Positions 1-13,340 of a DNA stretch of 64,000 bases are shown piece after piece. Under the pieces are notes generated by a model. It ran no database searches and was not told the origin of the DNA. It was given only the letters and a program-made list of their open reading frames with translations. The stretch is taken from positions 637,176 to 701,175 of the forward strand of contig VWZL01002554.1 in NCBI GenBank assembly GCA_013396915.1, in the 5' to 3' direction. The position numbers were made by a program, and so were the translations under genes. Source of the stretch: Stercorarius parasiticus (Eukaryota > Chordata > Aves > Charadriiformes > Stercorariidae). The number at the start of each line of letters is the position of its first letter. The stretch's first letter is position 1.

Positions 1-2919
1 TTAATATGGAAAATTAGCTAGCCATGATTTAAACAAGAAATTATTGCCGGATTTATTACGTAGAAGAGAGAAGAACAAGAACTAGAGAGTGCAAGTCAGT
101 ATAATTACAGAAGGGACATAAAAATGCAAGGTGGTATCAGACAGAGATGAAAGAGGTCTTTCCGGTTTTGGAACGTCACCTTTAGTCCTGGACCTTCTAG
201 TGCCACAAAGATGTGGATGAAATTGAGCAAAGTCAGAAAATTGAAAAAAGCATGATTAAAAAAAAAAAAGAAGAAAAGACTTAAAGAAAAAAAAATCATA
301 TGCACTCTGTAAGACAAAGAATGGGACTAAACAAAGAAAAGCAGCTGGTGTCAAGTATTTGAGGAATATATTTAGTAAACAGCAAAAAAAGAAGTAAAGA
401 CGCTCAAGATAGTGGGGGGCCTAAGTGAGATAACATGCAAATATCAGTAAACAGCAAAGAAAACATATCCCATGGAGTTATCCGCATCATCCATTTAGCA
501 AGTCAGTCATGTAAAATAAGACCATGCAAATTTTTTGAGAAATAAGTGGAGGAAATAATTTTACACTTATCACAGGAGCTGAAAACAATGAACTGAATAA
601 ATATTTTCTAACTTTTAAATGTACAAATCCAGGAAAGATCCCCAGCACATGAAATGGCATGTCCCTCTTAATGACCATGTTTTTGTTACCTAATCCAGAG
701 CAGGGTAAAGTTTCTCTTTTGTTAAGGTGGTGTCACGGGACTTTATTTCTGCTGCTACCTTGCAGTTTGGTTTTGTTGATAGGAGTGGGTAGAAAACTGT
801 GGGGAATGGTAGAGAGATGACACACACAGACATGTTTCCACATTCTTCCAACAAATTTCTCAGATATTTCTGCCGTAGCCTTTACACCTAAGGATAAAGA
901 TTTTTTTGACTCAGATGACTATACATTACCTATTTTATTCCCGTAAGGCATCGGTTTTATCATTATCATTAGTATTTCTGAAATCAAACTCATCACAGAT
1001 ATCAGTGTCTAGTGGTACCACATGTTTACCTCAAATACAGCATACTAGGAAAACCAGTTAAATGTCTTCATTGGATATATGAGGTCTACGTTTGATAGCT
1101 AAAAGCCATAACATCTGATCCTGGTTTGGAGCAGAAACCGAATACTGTCCAAATCCCATCTCTCAAGAGGACAAAAGGTGCTTTCATCTTCCAAGTGTGC
1201 TTGTTCACCTCCTGGCTGAGGTAGAAGCCACAGGAGAGGATGCTATCTTAGAACTTGTCTAACCACAGAGTTATTCAGAAGCAGCTGTTGGGCTTAAATT
1301 TCATGCTCACAACCTGAATTCACTTCTGAGTGTAGACGAGCCTTTAAACATTCACATAGATTACAATGGACTTCTTCCTCCTGTAACCCCCCAGTTAATT
1401 GCCAGTTAATTCTGACAATATCGATTTAGACTTCTGGCAAATGTGGGTGAGTTTTTGTAGGGAATACCCTAAAAATATATATTTCTGAGTTAACTAGATT
1501 AACACTTTCTCACATGCTAAATTAGCTAATGTAACATAAAACATGTAAAATCTATAGCAGGGACAAACTCAAAATAAAGGAATTTATTGCTGGAAGGTAT
1601 AAAAGAGCAACTGAGAAGAATCACAGTTATTGCTGTGGTACCATTATGGGCAACACGTGCAGCTGAAGCACAGAAAATGTTGGAGGAGTGCTGTAAATCT
1701 TACCCTGTAGGATGCAATCCTACAAGAATATTTTCCTCACCTCTGGTACGGGTTTGTAATAGATAACACCAATGGACCTTGGTATATGGAATCTGTATAT
1801 TTACATGGCTAGGCAGGCTGTGACTCCCTCTAAAGTACAAGCAGAGTGGCAATGAGTCATGCACACTGGTTTCCTGACACTGCCTGATGGAAACGTGGAA
1901 TTACCTGCTATCCTTTCCATGAGTATTGAAATGCAACCAACAGATTACTTCTATGAGCTCCAGATGACTACCAATGAACTTTGTTTCAACATGTACAGAT
2001 GCACAACCTTCCCCGACACACCAGTGTCCTCATACACACAAATCATTGTACATTTCCGCAGAGGGGAATTTCAAACACAAACTTAGAAGCCGAATTGGGA
2101 AAGACCCTTTTGTGTGTGTGAAGAGGTGGAGAGGAGAAAGAGGCAGAGGAAGATAAGAGAGGGATGAGTATATAGTCTTGCTCTGATCTTTCCAAATGCT
2201 TGCTGCCCTGAAGGAAAGGGTCACCTTGCTTAGCTTGCTCATGCATCAAGATGCTTGTATGATGTGAAGGAGAGAAGGAGAGTCTTAACTGAATTGGATG
2301 TTTGGGTGTGTTTTTCTTTTAATTCCTCAGGAAGTATAGCCTTCCTTGAGGCTTTCTGCGGAGGGGTCCCCTTCCTCTATGGACTTAAGGCTGATACAAT
2401 CAGGAACATCGCTCTGTATATTCCTTCTAAGCACTCATTTCACGACCTTGAAACTATTCCATATCCACCCTTACCACTTCTCTCTTCACACGCACATCCC
2501 ATCTGTCCCCTCAGAAAGCAACTTATCCCCACATCCCCCCCCCCGACAGATGTACAAACAAGGATGGCTGTCTCCCACACAGAAACAGCTGCCATCCACC
2601 TCTGTCATCCCTACCCACACGCCGCTTCTTTCCACTGCCCGCTCCTAGTCACCGTGAGGAAGACACACACATGGCCCCGCACCAGTAAACATCTGCAGGG
2701 ACGCCCAGATGTTCCAGCCCTCACAAACACATTTCTGTGGCTGTGTCATGGCTACAAAGGAGTTCAGACGGGCACACATACCCCGTGTTCTTTGCATTTG
2801 AACACAGCTCCTTCGCTCATGCTTTGATCCCTTTCCTGCAACTATCCGGCCCTAATTGTACCCATCAATCCCTTTCTCTTTTCCCAGCCAGCTGGCAGGT
2901 TGATACCACCGTTTGCTTT
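1..2919. other. Unique sequence, no gene recognised
   Basis: Moderately AT-rich single-copy-looking DNA. Open frames are short, overlap on both strands and show no known domain. The longest, at 2255-2827 plus, is Pro/Ser/His/Thr-rich low-complexity text from a C-rich stretch and has no family resemblance. A C homopolymer near 2531-2543 is the only simple repeat of note. I see no transposon, RNA gene or promoter that I could defend. Confidence 0.6.
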
Positions 2920-3260
2920 TTATTTTCTCAGCAGTTCGGCGGGGAGGATGGGGAGCAGTGGGAGGCCAGGGCACTGCCCTGGGCCGTGCTGGTGGCAGCC
3001 GGCTGAGCAGGCTGACCTCCGTGGTTTCAGCCCAGCTGGATCCCAGTGGCCAGGACCGCTGGCTGTGGTCACGCGTCTCCCCCTCATGGACAGCCGCTTC
3101 ACTGTCCCCACCGCCGGCAGCCTGCCACGGTGGGAAGTTTACCGCCACCAAAGGAGAAAGGGGCTTTCTGCTGACCACAACCAGCTCCAAGCACAGCCAC
3201 GAAAAATTATCCAGCTGGAGAGCTTGAACTGGACTCCGCAGTGGGAAACCAGTGTATAAA
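2920..3260. promoter_or_regulatory. Small GC- and CpG-rich block
   Basis: This block stands out from the AT-rich surroundings. I count about 15 CpG dinucleotides between 2937 and 3240, whereas neighbouring segments of the same length have only a few. Open frames run through it on both strands, which is expected where GC-rich sequence lacks stop codons, so they are not evidence of a gene. In vertebrates such short unmethylated-looking islands often mark promoters, enhancers or GC-rich exons. I see no TATA box, no clear splice pair and no downstream coding frame. The regulatory label is inference only. Confidence 0.3.
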
Positions 3261-4085
3261 GTAGGACAACGGGTTCCTAACACAACCCACGTCTACACAA
3301 GCACTAACTGCTCATTTGCTAAGTATTTTACAGGATACCTATTTTTTTGTCAGAAACTGATCCCTGGAATAAACCAGGAAGGAATCCATGCACTTTCATG
3401 TGACTGATGCAACATAAGGTCTGGGCCCAGAGGCTTCAACTTTCAAGCCTAGCCGTTTGGTGTGATCAGACTGTCTTCTCCCAGTGCAAGTCTGGCAGGA
3501 ACACTCACAATCTTCTGATCAGCTATGGGTGGAAATGAGCACTTTCCTACTCAGTGTAGGACGGTGCTTAAAAAGACACCGAAGCCCTAGGCAAACCAGA
3601 CAATTTGAAGATGTTTGTAGAACAGATTTGAACAGACGTTGTCAATATATGAGGTTATTTTGATGGGAAAGACATCCTTACTATTTCTCTCTCGCACCCA
3701 AGATGTATCCTATGTTTCCAACCTTCAACTAGCTGCACTTTACTCCAGTAGTGCTTCAAGTCATGGAGAAAACTAGTACTTTCTTGTTTCCTTTGACTGA
3801 CATCTGTACTCCTTGTGTGTACTTCAACCCAATGGTTGTTCATCCAACAGCACTGTGAAATACCTAGTAGCCTTGTTAACTGGTCCTAGAGAAATGTCTC
3901 TGCCATTGTGTGCCAGCAGTAGCATACTGAAGTTTTAAGGCATGAAAATAAGGTGCATCAGTATGCCTCCAAATGAAGCTGGTGTAAGTATTTTAGTTAG
4001 ACATCCTGGGATTTTCTCAGGATTATTCAGTAGTTCTTTAGAAAAAGCCTGCAAAATCTCTAAAGGAGAGCCTGCCTGCTGCACA
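3261..4085. other. Unique sequence, nothing recognised
   Basis: Ordinary mixed-composition DNA between the CpG-rich block and the pyrimidine-rich block. No repeat, coding frame or RNA structure is evident. Confidence 0.6.
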
Positions 4086-6840
4086 TGTCATGCAGAAGGC
4101 AAGCACATCTAGCGCACGTTCGGTCTTATTGCTACCCACGCACCAAGCCATTTTCTCAGTTAGTCATCTTTCCCTACCCTCCTTCTCAATGCAAACATTG
4201 CTTCTTAGCACTCACAAAACTCACCTCTGCTGTGTCTCTTGCATAACTTATTTCGACACGGAGAGTTGTGCCACAAATGCAGTGGACACGTGATTCTCCA
4301 GTTGGTCTCTGACAGTTGTCTTACACACCAGCACGGCTTCCTGGGTGCATGTTTGTAACTTCCACACAAACATACATCCCTTACAGCAAGCCAGTACTCT
4401 TACATGCCCCTCATTGATTTCAGCTTCTTGCTGCAGACCAACTGGATCGTTCTTACCACTTGCCTCCCTCTACAACTCTGCCAGTCACGTAAGAACACCA
4501 CCGACTGTCCCTGACCCGCACACAAAACCAGCATCTCATATATCCATGCACCTATCATCACTCACTATATGCATTTACCTGTGCCTCCTCCTTGCTCTGC
4601 CCTTGCACTTAACCCCCAACCTGCTCGCATGCTGCTATGCATGCATGTACAGCCCCTTGCACATTTAAACCTCCTCCCTTAAACTAAGAGGCAGATAATG
4701 ACAGATCACTTAAGCTGTCATAAACTTTTTCCCACTCCTCACCACTCTTCCCTCCCCCATAAGCTGTTTTCTTTCTCCCAGGCCCCATACGCAGGTCTCC
4801 AATCCTTACCTGTACTTCCCTCATTTACTTTGAGCACGCTGTGTGCACAAGTCTCTCTTATCAGACACAACTTTTGACTCCTTTCGCCTTCCCTTCCACA
4901 GCCCTGACAAGCAGGCACAAACTGGCAGGTACTTTCCTCACCTGCACACCACCGTGTGTCAACCTACACTAAGCTTCTCACCCCTCATAACATGAACTGT
5001 CATTCCCACTCACTTCCACTTCGTGCCCTACAGCTCCTAACTCCACTCATGTCCTGACGCACTTCACCCTTTACTTTTGACCTTAGTACTTTCATGTGGG
5101 TTATACATCCCTCCAGGTAGTTATCCCTCCCATTCATTCTCCTCCCACCCCTTTATATCTTAGTAATTTCTCCACTAGCACGTTTGTTCCTTTCTCTCTT
5201 GATGCTTCACTTAGCCAGTACCTACCACAGAGATGTAACAGAAAATCACTCTTTTTTATTTGACTATGTGTTCTTCTCCTCCCGTCCCCCTCACATTATT
5301 CCTAACTTTCCACTATTTCCCTCAACTGCTTCCCCTGTAACATATTGCCTGTTCTTCCCCTGTGTTATCCCAGCTTCCCTGTAAGGAGGCATCTTCTGTT
5401 TCTGCTGGCCAAGCTACTCCTGCACCTTTGCATTACTTTCTCTGCCTACAAAGCGATACAAAACCAAATTTCCTCACACCCTCTGCTCCCTTTCCCTATA
5501 TCTCCTCTAAGCCACCTTTCGCCCAGGCATCTTTAAAGAAAACCCAGCCCTTAATTTCATCCTTATGCCTCCTACATTCCTCATTTTTCCCCATTCTCAT
5601 GCTTCTCAAGACCTGCCACTTCTTTATATTCCTGTCACGGTTCACTCTGTCCCTATGATTTCCATTATCTTGCATTTCCTCACAGCACCTTCACGTGGCT
5701 TTCTCCCCAGCTCTGTCTCTCCCTTGCAACCAGGCAGCACATATCTATAGATCTAATCCAGCAGGTTTCCAACCTCCTCTGAAATTTCTCTAAGCAACTA
5801 CCTCCTCACGCACCTTTATGGGTCCCTATACCCTTTTCCCATCACCACACCCTATCTCCATCCAGCTCATTTTTTCCTCTGCATTCCTCTTCTCAGCATG
5901 TGTTTCCATCACCACGCAAGCCTTCCCTTTCATACTCTAACACCTTCCTCACAAATACATCCTCATATCTATTTCTTCACAGAATCAAAGGTGTCTCCTT
6001 TAGACGCCCCTCACAAGCATCATGTATCTGATTATTTTCCATACCTTTCTCCAAATAGATAATAGTTCACATTTTTCTTCCTCCTCCAAACATCCTTTGT
6101 GCCCTGTGCTTTCACCTTTCTCCCTCCACTCCCACTCCATACCCTAGCTCCTCCTTGCAGATCGTAGCATCCTTGTATGTCCCTTTCATATCTTCAGCCA
6201 GCCTCCAGTCTGCACCTTTTCCTATCACTCCCAAGTGTTACTTCCCCTTCTGAGCTCCTGAACTTTTTTCCACCCACAAAGATCCTCTATTTCCAGTTGA
6301 CCTGGAGCAGTTTCCCTTCTAAGCTGATCACCTTTGCATGGCTCACCTGCCCTCATTACCCCAGTACACATCACTTAATACATAGCAGTTTATTCTCAGT
6401 ATCTTGCACTTCCCTCTAAACTCCTTACATCTATCTTTCTGTGTACCATTTAGTTCTTCTTTCCCTGGGGAAAAAAAAAAAACAAACAAACAACACCTAA
6501 ACCCACATGTATTGCATAACTCAACATGGCATAGCCTTCTGCACAAAGCACTCCCCTCCTGGCTCTGTTGATACATCCTCTTCTCCCCATATTTTGGGTC
6601 CACCACCTGCAATCAGGTCTAGTTTTCCTCCTCCCACCATGCTCACACACAGAGCTCCTGGTACTGACACATGTATCTCAGACGGGTCTTTTTACTACTA
6701 GCAGCTGGAACCATGCCGAACTCTCTTCCATTCTCTACTGCTTTTGTCTGCCTTGCCACAAAGTGAGTTTTTCTTTTTTTTATTATTAGATTTTCCTTCT
6801 TCTTATACCTTATTTATAGGTGTTTCTTGCACCACTCCTC
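4086..6840. repeat. Long pyrimidine-rich, strand-asymmetric block
   Basis: About 2.7 kb in which the plus strand is dominated by C and T and nearly lacks G. In the 60 bases at 5461-5520 I count 26 C, 19 T, 13 A and 2 G. In 5281-5340 I count 26 C, 20 T, 11 A and 3 G. The skew extends with some dilution to about 6840. Short words such as cctcc, cttcc and ccctt recur, but I find no fixed repeat unit. Several Pro/Ser/Leu/Phe-rich open frames run on the plus strand (for example 4345-4668, 5362-5658 and 6177-6419). They follow from the base bias, because stop codons need A or G, and are not genes. It may be a decayed pyrimidine-rich simple repeat or a region of mutational strand bias. Confidence 0.6.
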
Positions 6841-9800
6841 CACTTACAGGCTTGCACAGATCAGGCATTTCTGTGCTTGAGAATGTCTCTCCTAGTGTCT
6901 GGGTATTTTCCTGAAGGCACAATGTAAAGGCAAACTTTACATACCATTTGCACTCCTCATGCAACAAATCACACGAGCCTAAGAGCAAAGAGTGCTTTCT
7001 GAAAGGTTGTAGCTCATAACAATTGACTGGACCATATAGCACACATCCCTGTCTATTTAAAAAGGTGGGGGGAACAACCCCCCTCACACACACACAGAGT
7101 CATCTCTAAATAACTGGTTTTGCAATATAGGAACCAGAGAATGTGCGCATAGCAGCCCTATTCAATCCAAAATATCCATCTCTCCGGATACTGCATATTT
7201 ATAGTTCAAGAGATAGGACCAACGCAGAGCTTTCCCGTTTATTTTAATGAAGGATTAAGAACTGATCAGAAAACTATCTAAACCATTCAAGGACTTTTTC
7301 CCCTCTTGGCTAATAGCAGTTTGGTGTCTCCATAAGGACTCGCCAGTAACTGACGCTTTAAGCTGCATTTCAGCTGTTTAGATGAGAAACAGCTTTCTAT
7401 TTTGCTCTCTATATGTGCGTCTGTGTTGATTAGTTGTGTGCTGCATTCCTAGAAGGCACTTACCAAACGCTGGAAATTGCAGCGTAAGAATAGTTTTCCT
7501 GCCATCCTAGCACAAAGTGAGTGTATCTTTTTCACCTAGACACAGATGTGCAGGGAATCCTTTGATCTCCAGTTCCTCCTGGAGAATTTAGTGTTTGGGT
7601 TTGAGGAGAATGGGGATTGATTCAAAGGTCATGAATAGGGTTTCCAGTGTCTGGCACACACAAAAAAAGAAAGCTCCAATGAAGTTAGTTACCTGAGACA
7701 GGCGAGGTGCAGAAATTGGTAATTTTGACTTCGCTTGTCATGAGCTCTAACTTTCCCCGAGGGCAAGCATGCTACGTATTCTGAGGCTGGTTCTTGCAAT
7801 CCACGCTCAAGATTAGCAACCCCTTTTGTTATATCTGAAGTTGCTGGTTTCCCTCTTAAAACAAAACGAAGAGTCTCCTTTGCTTTTGCCTCTTAAATCA
7901 GATTCCTTTAGCACCTCATATTTCTCCCCTGCTGTTTTCTTGCCAGGGACCTGAACAACAGCGTGTAGAGCAGGAGGAGAGAGGAACCTCAGGACTGAAG
8001 CAAGCTATAGGGCAAATAGGGGTGGGGGAAGGAGGAGGCACAATGGGAAAGGCAGCAACATTTGGGACAGATCTACTGCTTACAAGACCCCCCCTCCTCC
8101 CCATTATACTTCTTTAAAGGACCCCTCTCCCNCAAATTTCCCTTACCGTGGTAGGAGTAACCATGGCATCCGTGTGAATGTTTCCAGAAAAGTCGACATG
8201 AAGAGAAAGGTGAACGTAAATATGTTCATTCAAAGTCCCAAAGTTGGTCTGCTTGGGTTGTGCAGAGTTGCTCTATGGGAGAGGAGCCTTAAACTCTGAG
8301 TCCCGTGAACATAATCTGCTCGATTATAACAAACCAGCTCAGCCAGATGGCTCTGTGCTCTGCAGATTAACCCCTTTATTGCCACACTCTGCTTTCCCTA
8401 CCTACCATTTATAATAACCTTGCCTGGTTGGGGAATTTCAGAGAATGAGGCATTTTTTTGAAAATGACAAAACCGTCGTAAAGGTCGTTTTTTCCCCTGT
8501 GTGCTCTAAAAAAACCATCATGTGCCTATTTTCTTTTTTTTAATCCGATTGATGGTTTTATTCCTCTTCCTGGCAAAATCTTTTTACATTATTAAGAACA
8601 GTATTAGCACCAGGGAACATTTTAGAGAATTCTTTTGTTAAATCATAACCATCTCTTCCAGACTGCGATTCTCAGAAGACAAGTATTTTATTGCAGGAAT
8701 GTCTCTGTGTTTGCGCTCTAATGGTCCATCCACTCCCCCTCCTTCTCCCCATACTCTTTCTGTCTCCCACATGCACACTCACACACATGCACATGCACAC
8801 CCTTTGGTCAAACTGCCAGCATGTGTTGCTATTCTTACCCATATTCAGAAGTCATTATAGGACATGTAAAACAGGTGAAATAGAGACACAGAGCTAGAAT
8901 TCCATAAGCCTCTGCTCTCTCCCTCTGGCTCCTCTTTTTTTTTTATTTTATTATTACTTCAAGATTTTAGACAAATTTATTTCTTTGGTCAACATTTCTG
9001 TCAACTAAGCCACCCCCCGTTACACAAAAATAAGTGTTGGAAGAAATATCCACTGCTAAGAAGAGATTTGTGTCCAGATATTCCTCCTGTTTTGATTTGC
9101 AGATTAGTCCATTAAGTAAAGGATGGTGAGTGCCAAAAGCATGGAAAGTTCATCAGCAACCAGCAGTGACTGGTTTCCAAACTTTTTATTTAGAGTGATC
9201 GCTCACAGAGATGGCTGATAAATTTAGCTGCATGCCTCTAAGTCTCCCTCTAAATTTACATGCTTAAGTCATCTTTCTTTTCTATTTGATTCAAGTGTAA
9301 TTGAGTAAGTCATAACCATAAGAACATGGTCATATAAGATACGATACACTTCAAATCTTACGAGTCACCAGACTGTTTCCTTAAAGAATACTTCCTTTAC
9401 TTGCCCATGAAATTTTTTCTTTTGTTATTTAACCAAGGAATTTTTCCTCTTTCCCCTCCTTGTGTAAGGATGATTAGCCTTCTCATGCCGTGAAAGCATT
9501 GTACCATCTTCTTTAAGACATTTTAATCTACCTAGATAGTTGTCACAGTTTTATTGAAATATTTTCCACTGTGGATTGAAACACGGTCAGTGTTGTTTGT
9601 TGTGGTTGTCCTTTATCTGACTTTTTTCAACCATAAAATAATCCTATTTAGGGTACTCTGAACTCTACAAATTGTATCTGTCTCATCAGTTCTGCCTGCA
9701 TCCCTTATTCCCCCTAACTGCCCAGATGCAGAAGGAAAGAGTCATCTTCCACTGTTGCTTCCTAAGATTTTCTACTAAAACTTGCTGCTTTGACAATCAA

Positions 9801-12800
9801 AAAACCACTCAAAACCTTGAATAACTCTACACACTTTTTGTCTTCCTCATTCGGCTGAATGCAGTTTCCACCCTTTTTAGAGCTTTTTCAGCTAAGAGGA
9901 GGGAATCAGAACTAAATCCTGTCCCCCCAGCCCCAGCACCGTAGTGAGATCTGAGAAATGCCTAAAATATGAATCAAGTTTTAATGTCCTGAAGTAGACA
10001 AACAGTGCTAGGAATAGAAAATTTTCCTGTGGCTGGTGAATGCTCCCCGAGAGGTATGCAAAGGGTTAAGCATCTGTAGGCAGCCCTAGCCCGGGAACTT
10101 TGCATTTGCAGCTAGCCCAGCAAAAAGAGACTGAAAATAAGTCGGCTACAAGTAAATGTCCTAGGCAGAGGGGCTGCCTACCTCTGATGGGAGGCAAACC
10201 TTTAAGAGCCAGCCAGTTTGCAGAAGCTGAGGGGTTTTGCCCTGTACTTGTGTCTGGGTCTGTGGGCAATCAGACGCCTTGTAATTTGAGATGTGACACC
10301 TTAATCTTGCCAAATATGTGTGCACTGTAAAAAGCATTGTAGACAGGGTGTTTTCGCAACTATAGAAAACGGAGACATTTTTGGTCCTTGCAGTTTCCCA
10401 ACCCTTTTTCTAAAGATGCTTCTGTTGTTCTAAAGCCGTTTTTTTCCTAGATATTTTTACACCTTCCTCTGTTATTCTGGGTGTGCTTTTTTTTTTTTTA
10501 ATACTAACCCTTAGCACAAGTGGATTTTTTTTACACTTTAAATATGTTTCTGAATTTTTTATGAGAAACAATAAAGCTCCCAAATGGTCACCTTATTCTA
10601 CATGTAGTCCTTGGATCTGAGGTTCTGACACGGGAAAAAAAAAAAATTCTTACTTTGAACAAGTCTCTGTTCTGTCTTGAAGAATTTGAAATATTGCTCA
10701 AAGCATGCTGTAGAAAGTCATCTTTACATTCTGGGCATTTTAATTGGAATAATTACTAGGGATTGATCTGATTAATTAGGCCCTTGATCAGACTTCAAAA
10801 TCTGTAACATTTTATATACTTTGAAGACAGGCATTTTTCTCTACATATTAACAGATACCACTGTAATTGCGTTTGATGTTAAAAAAAATGAATATTTATA
10901 GAGAAGGTATGCATGTTAGTATGTAAATGGATGAAAATTTTATTGGGTTTAATGCGTGCCTTGGATCATTATAAAAGCAGGGAGTTGGTTTTCCCCATTA
11001 ACTGTTAGCTTTTGCAACAGCGCCACTTTGTGGTTGAAGTCCCGAATAGATACCGAAAGAGGAAATGTCCGTAGGGACACCACAAGCTCTTCAGCAAGTT
11101 TGCGCTGTTCCCATGGCAGTTTTGATATGCCTCAACAAGCACTCTTACCTGCGAGGGAAATATGTTCCAACCATATGGTCCTCCACTTACGAGGTGGTAG
11201 TTTTGAAGTAAAGGCAAAGAAGAAGAAGTGAAAGCAGAAGATTAGCTCTGAACGCTTTGTCTAACTAAGAACTTCAATTCAGGAGGCTGTTCACCTTTCA
11301 AATGTCAAAATCACTTTTGTCGAATTTCCAGAATTTAATAAAGGGTCTGACAGCATCTCTAGAAAAGATTTGTCCTTGGCATGTGTTGTAAATGTTTTAC
11401 TAAAAGTAAAAATGAATCCAAGTATGGTTTCCTTTAATTGGTGGAAATGGTGGCGGGAAATAATAGGTTATTTTAGAAATTATTTATTTAAACATTATTT
11501 AAATATTATTTTAAGAATACCAATGGTACCGTTTCAGATCTGAAAGAATTGCTGAAACCTCATTGACATTGGCATTCCATACACTTGGGCTAGTGCTGGA
11601 CTTCAGCCATCATGTATGCTCACATTTGAGTTTTCCTTACGCTCTTGCACCCAGGCGAGAGAAATCAGAAGTATTAAAGAGAAATTCCAAGCAAGATTCA
11701 CAAACGAAGTCCAATTTTGTTCTGATACACATTTCTTGGAAAGTTGTCTTCTGCAGTTGTTCCTCTTCTATTAAAAAGTAATCTGATAAATTCTCATAAT
11801 AATTAGAGCAGCTCATAACAATTAACATGGCAGATCAAAGATGACACAGTGAAAAACATTTACCCCAAGCTGTAGACATGCCAAGAGGCAGGCTGGAAAA
11901 AATGCAGGGCAAGAACAATGAATTAGGGTCACACCCTGAAAGCCATTGCTCTTCAGAGCTGTTCCTAAAAGCAGCACACTTCGCAGAGTTACCTTTTATA
12001 TAGTTCAGCTGTAAACCTATTTTGTTGAGTGAGAATTACCAAAGTGAGATTAAATGAGATTCTAAATATAGTATTAATTAAAATAATAAGTAACAAGTTT
12101 GTATCTAATAAATACAACTACTGGCGCTTCCTCATGAAATATTTTACACACACACAACGTAGCAGTATTCAGCCAAAAACTGTGTTTTAGAAATACTTTT
12201 CATTTCAAAATTTCCATGTTTAACGTAATACAGGGATCTGTACTCCTATATCAAAATAAAGCTATATATTAAGTAATATACAAGAGGGCACTTCCATTTG
12301 CCAATATATAGCTATGTTTTGGCAATAGAGTTATGGCTCATTACAAACCTCTCTACTATATTGATGTGATACATTACTTATTTGTTTAGCACATATTTTG
12401 GACTTATGTAATATTTGTCTTTTTCTGATGGTATCTGATTTTTCCAGAGACAGTCTTCATTGGAGGAATAATTAAGAATTGTTGCAGCAGAACAAGTTTA
12501 GTTGATGATAGGCACCATTTCAGGACAGAAAAACTCTTCCTTGGAACAATAGGCATGCTTTTAGCCTCTAGTCATTTGTTATGATTACCATATTAGTTTG
12601 AGAGAACTCACATGACTATCTGTAAAAAAAGTCATTTCTTAGTTACATAAATGGTAAGAAGAAAATTCAAATTAAAGCTAAATGAAGAAGTTCGGTTCCA
12701 GTACTTATGCTGGAACTGGGAAGAGGTACCCTCGTTTTTTAATGATCCTACATGAGGAAGAAATTTGGAATCACAGCACCATTCTTTTGCAAGGAAGAAA

Positions 12801-13004
12801 AATTCCGCACTGGGACATACGAAGAGGTTCCTAGCCTGCAAGATACATCAAGTACTCTGGTAAGACATCAGCTGGGATGCAGGATCAAGTTCTGACCTAG
12901 TTCAAGTCAGAGAAGACCTGGAAAATGACAGAAACAACGATCAAATGTGTGATATCTTTTAAAACATAAAATATGATGAAAAATGAAAAATTGGAATTGC
13001 TTAT
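6841..13004. other. Unique sequence, no gene recognised
   Basis: AT-rich DNA with short runs only: a CA tract near 7084-7097, CA/TG alternation near 8768-8800, and several T or A homopolymers of 8-12 bases. A single undetermined base sits at 8132. Open frames are all under 100 residues and have no recognisable domain. Some segments, for example about 9950-10330, look well preserved and of mixed composition, as conserved noncoding DNA often does, but this cannot be judged without an alignment. Confidence 0.55.
8132..8132. other. Single ambiguous base (N)
   Basis: One undetermined base at the end of a C/T-rich run. It is probably a sequencing or consensus ambiguity. Confidence 0.95.
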
Positions 13005-13340
13005 CAAAGAAGAGAGAACTTGTGAGGTGTTATGATTGAGTACTTCAAGCTCATAAAAACCTTCTGCAGAGAGGAAGAGACCAGCTCACAACCTGAATGA
13101 CTGGGACAAGAATTGATAAGTCACAGAAAGACAGGTTCAAGTTAGACATGAGGAAAAACTGGAAAGCACAAGCTCCAGAATCGGTTGCCTGGGGCTGCTG
13201 CGATATCTGCCTCATTGAAGGTCCTCACCAACAGGGTAAAGAAATCTGTCAGGACGCACACAGCTTAATGATCCTGCAGTGCTGCAAGGGAAGTTCTAGG
13301 TAGTCTTTCTCAGCCCATCTATCCCATGACTGTATAACTT
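13005..13340 (+). mobile_element. Decayed CR1-family LINE, 3' portion
   Basis: Plus-strand text follows the 3' end of CR1-type LINEs in order. There is a 'gactgggacaagaa' counterpart near 13105, a 'agttagacatgaggaaaaac' counterpart at about 13139, and a 'ggttgcctgggg' counterpart near 13182. These are followed by the 'cattgaaggtcctca' and 'ctgtcagga' blocks and a 'gatcctgcagtgctgcaagg' counterpart. The order and spacing match the end of the ORF2 reading frame and the 3' UTR of this family. It carries stops and small indels throughout and is an inert, old copy. Subfamily and exact edges cannot be fixed by eye. Confidence 0.75.

Noticed and set aside
2255..2827. 190-codon plus-strand open frame
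   Set aside because: It is rich in Pro, Ser, His and Thr because the DNA is C-rich. It has no domain, no conserved-looking motif and overlaps other random frames. It is not called a gene.
4345..6419. Series of plus-strand open frames in the pyrimidine block
   Set aside because: Stop codons are rare in sequence with little G and A. The peptides are low-complexity Ser/Pro/Leu/Phe text, as the base bias predicts.
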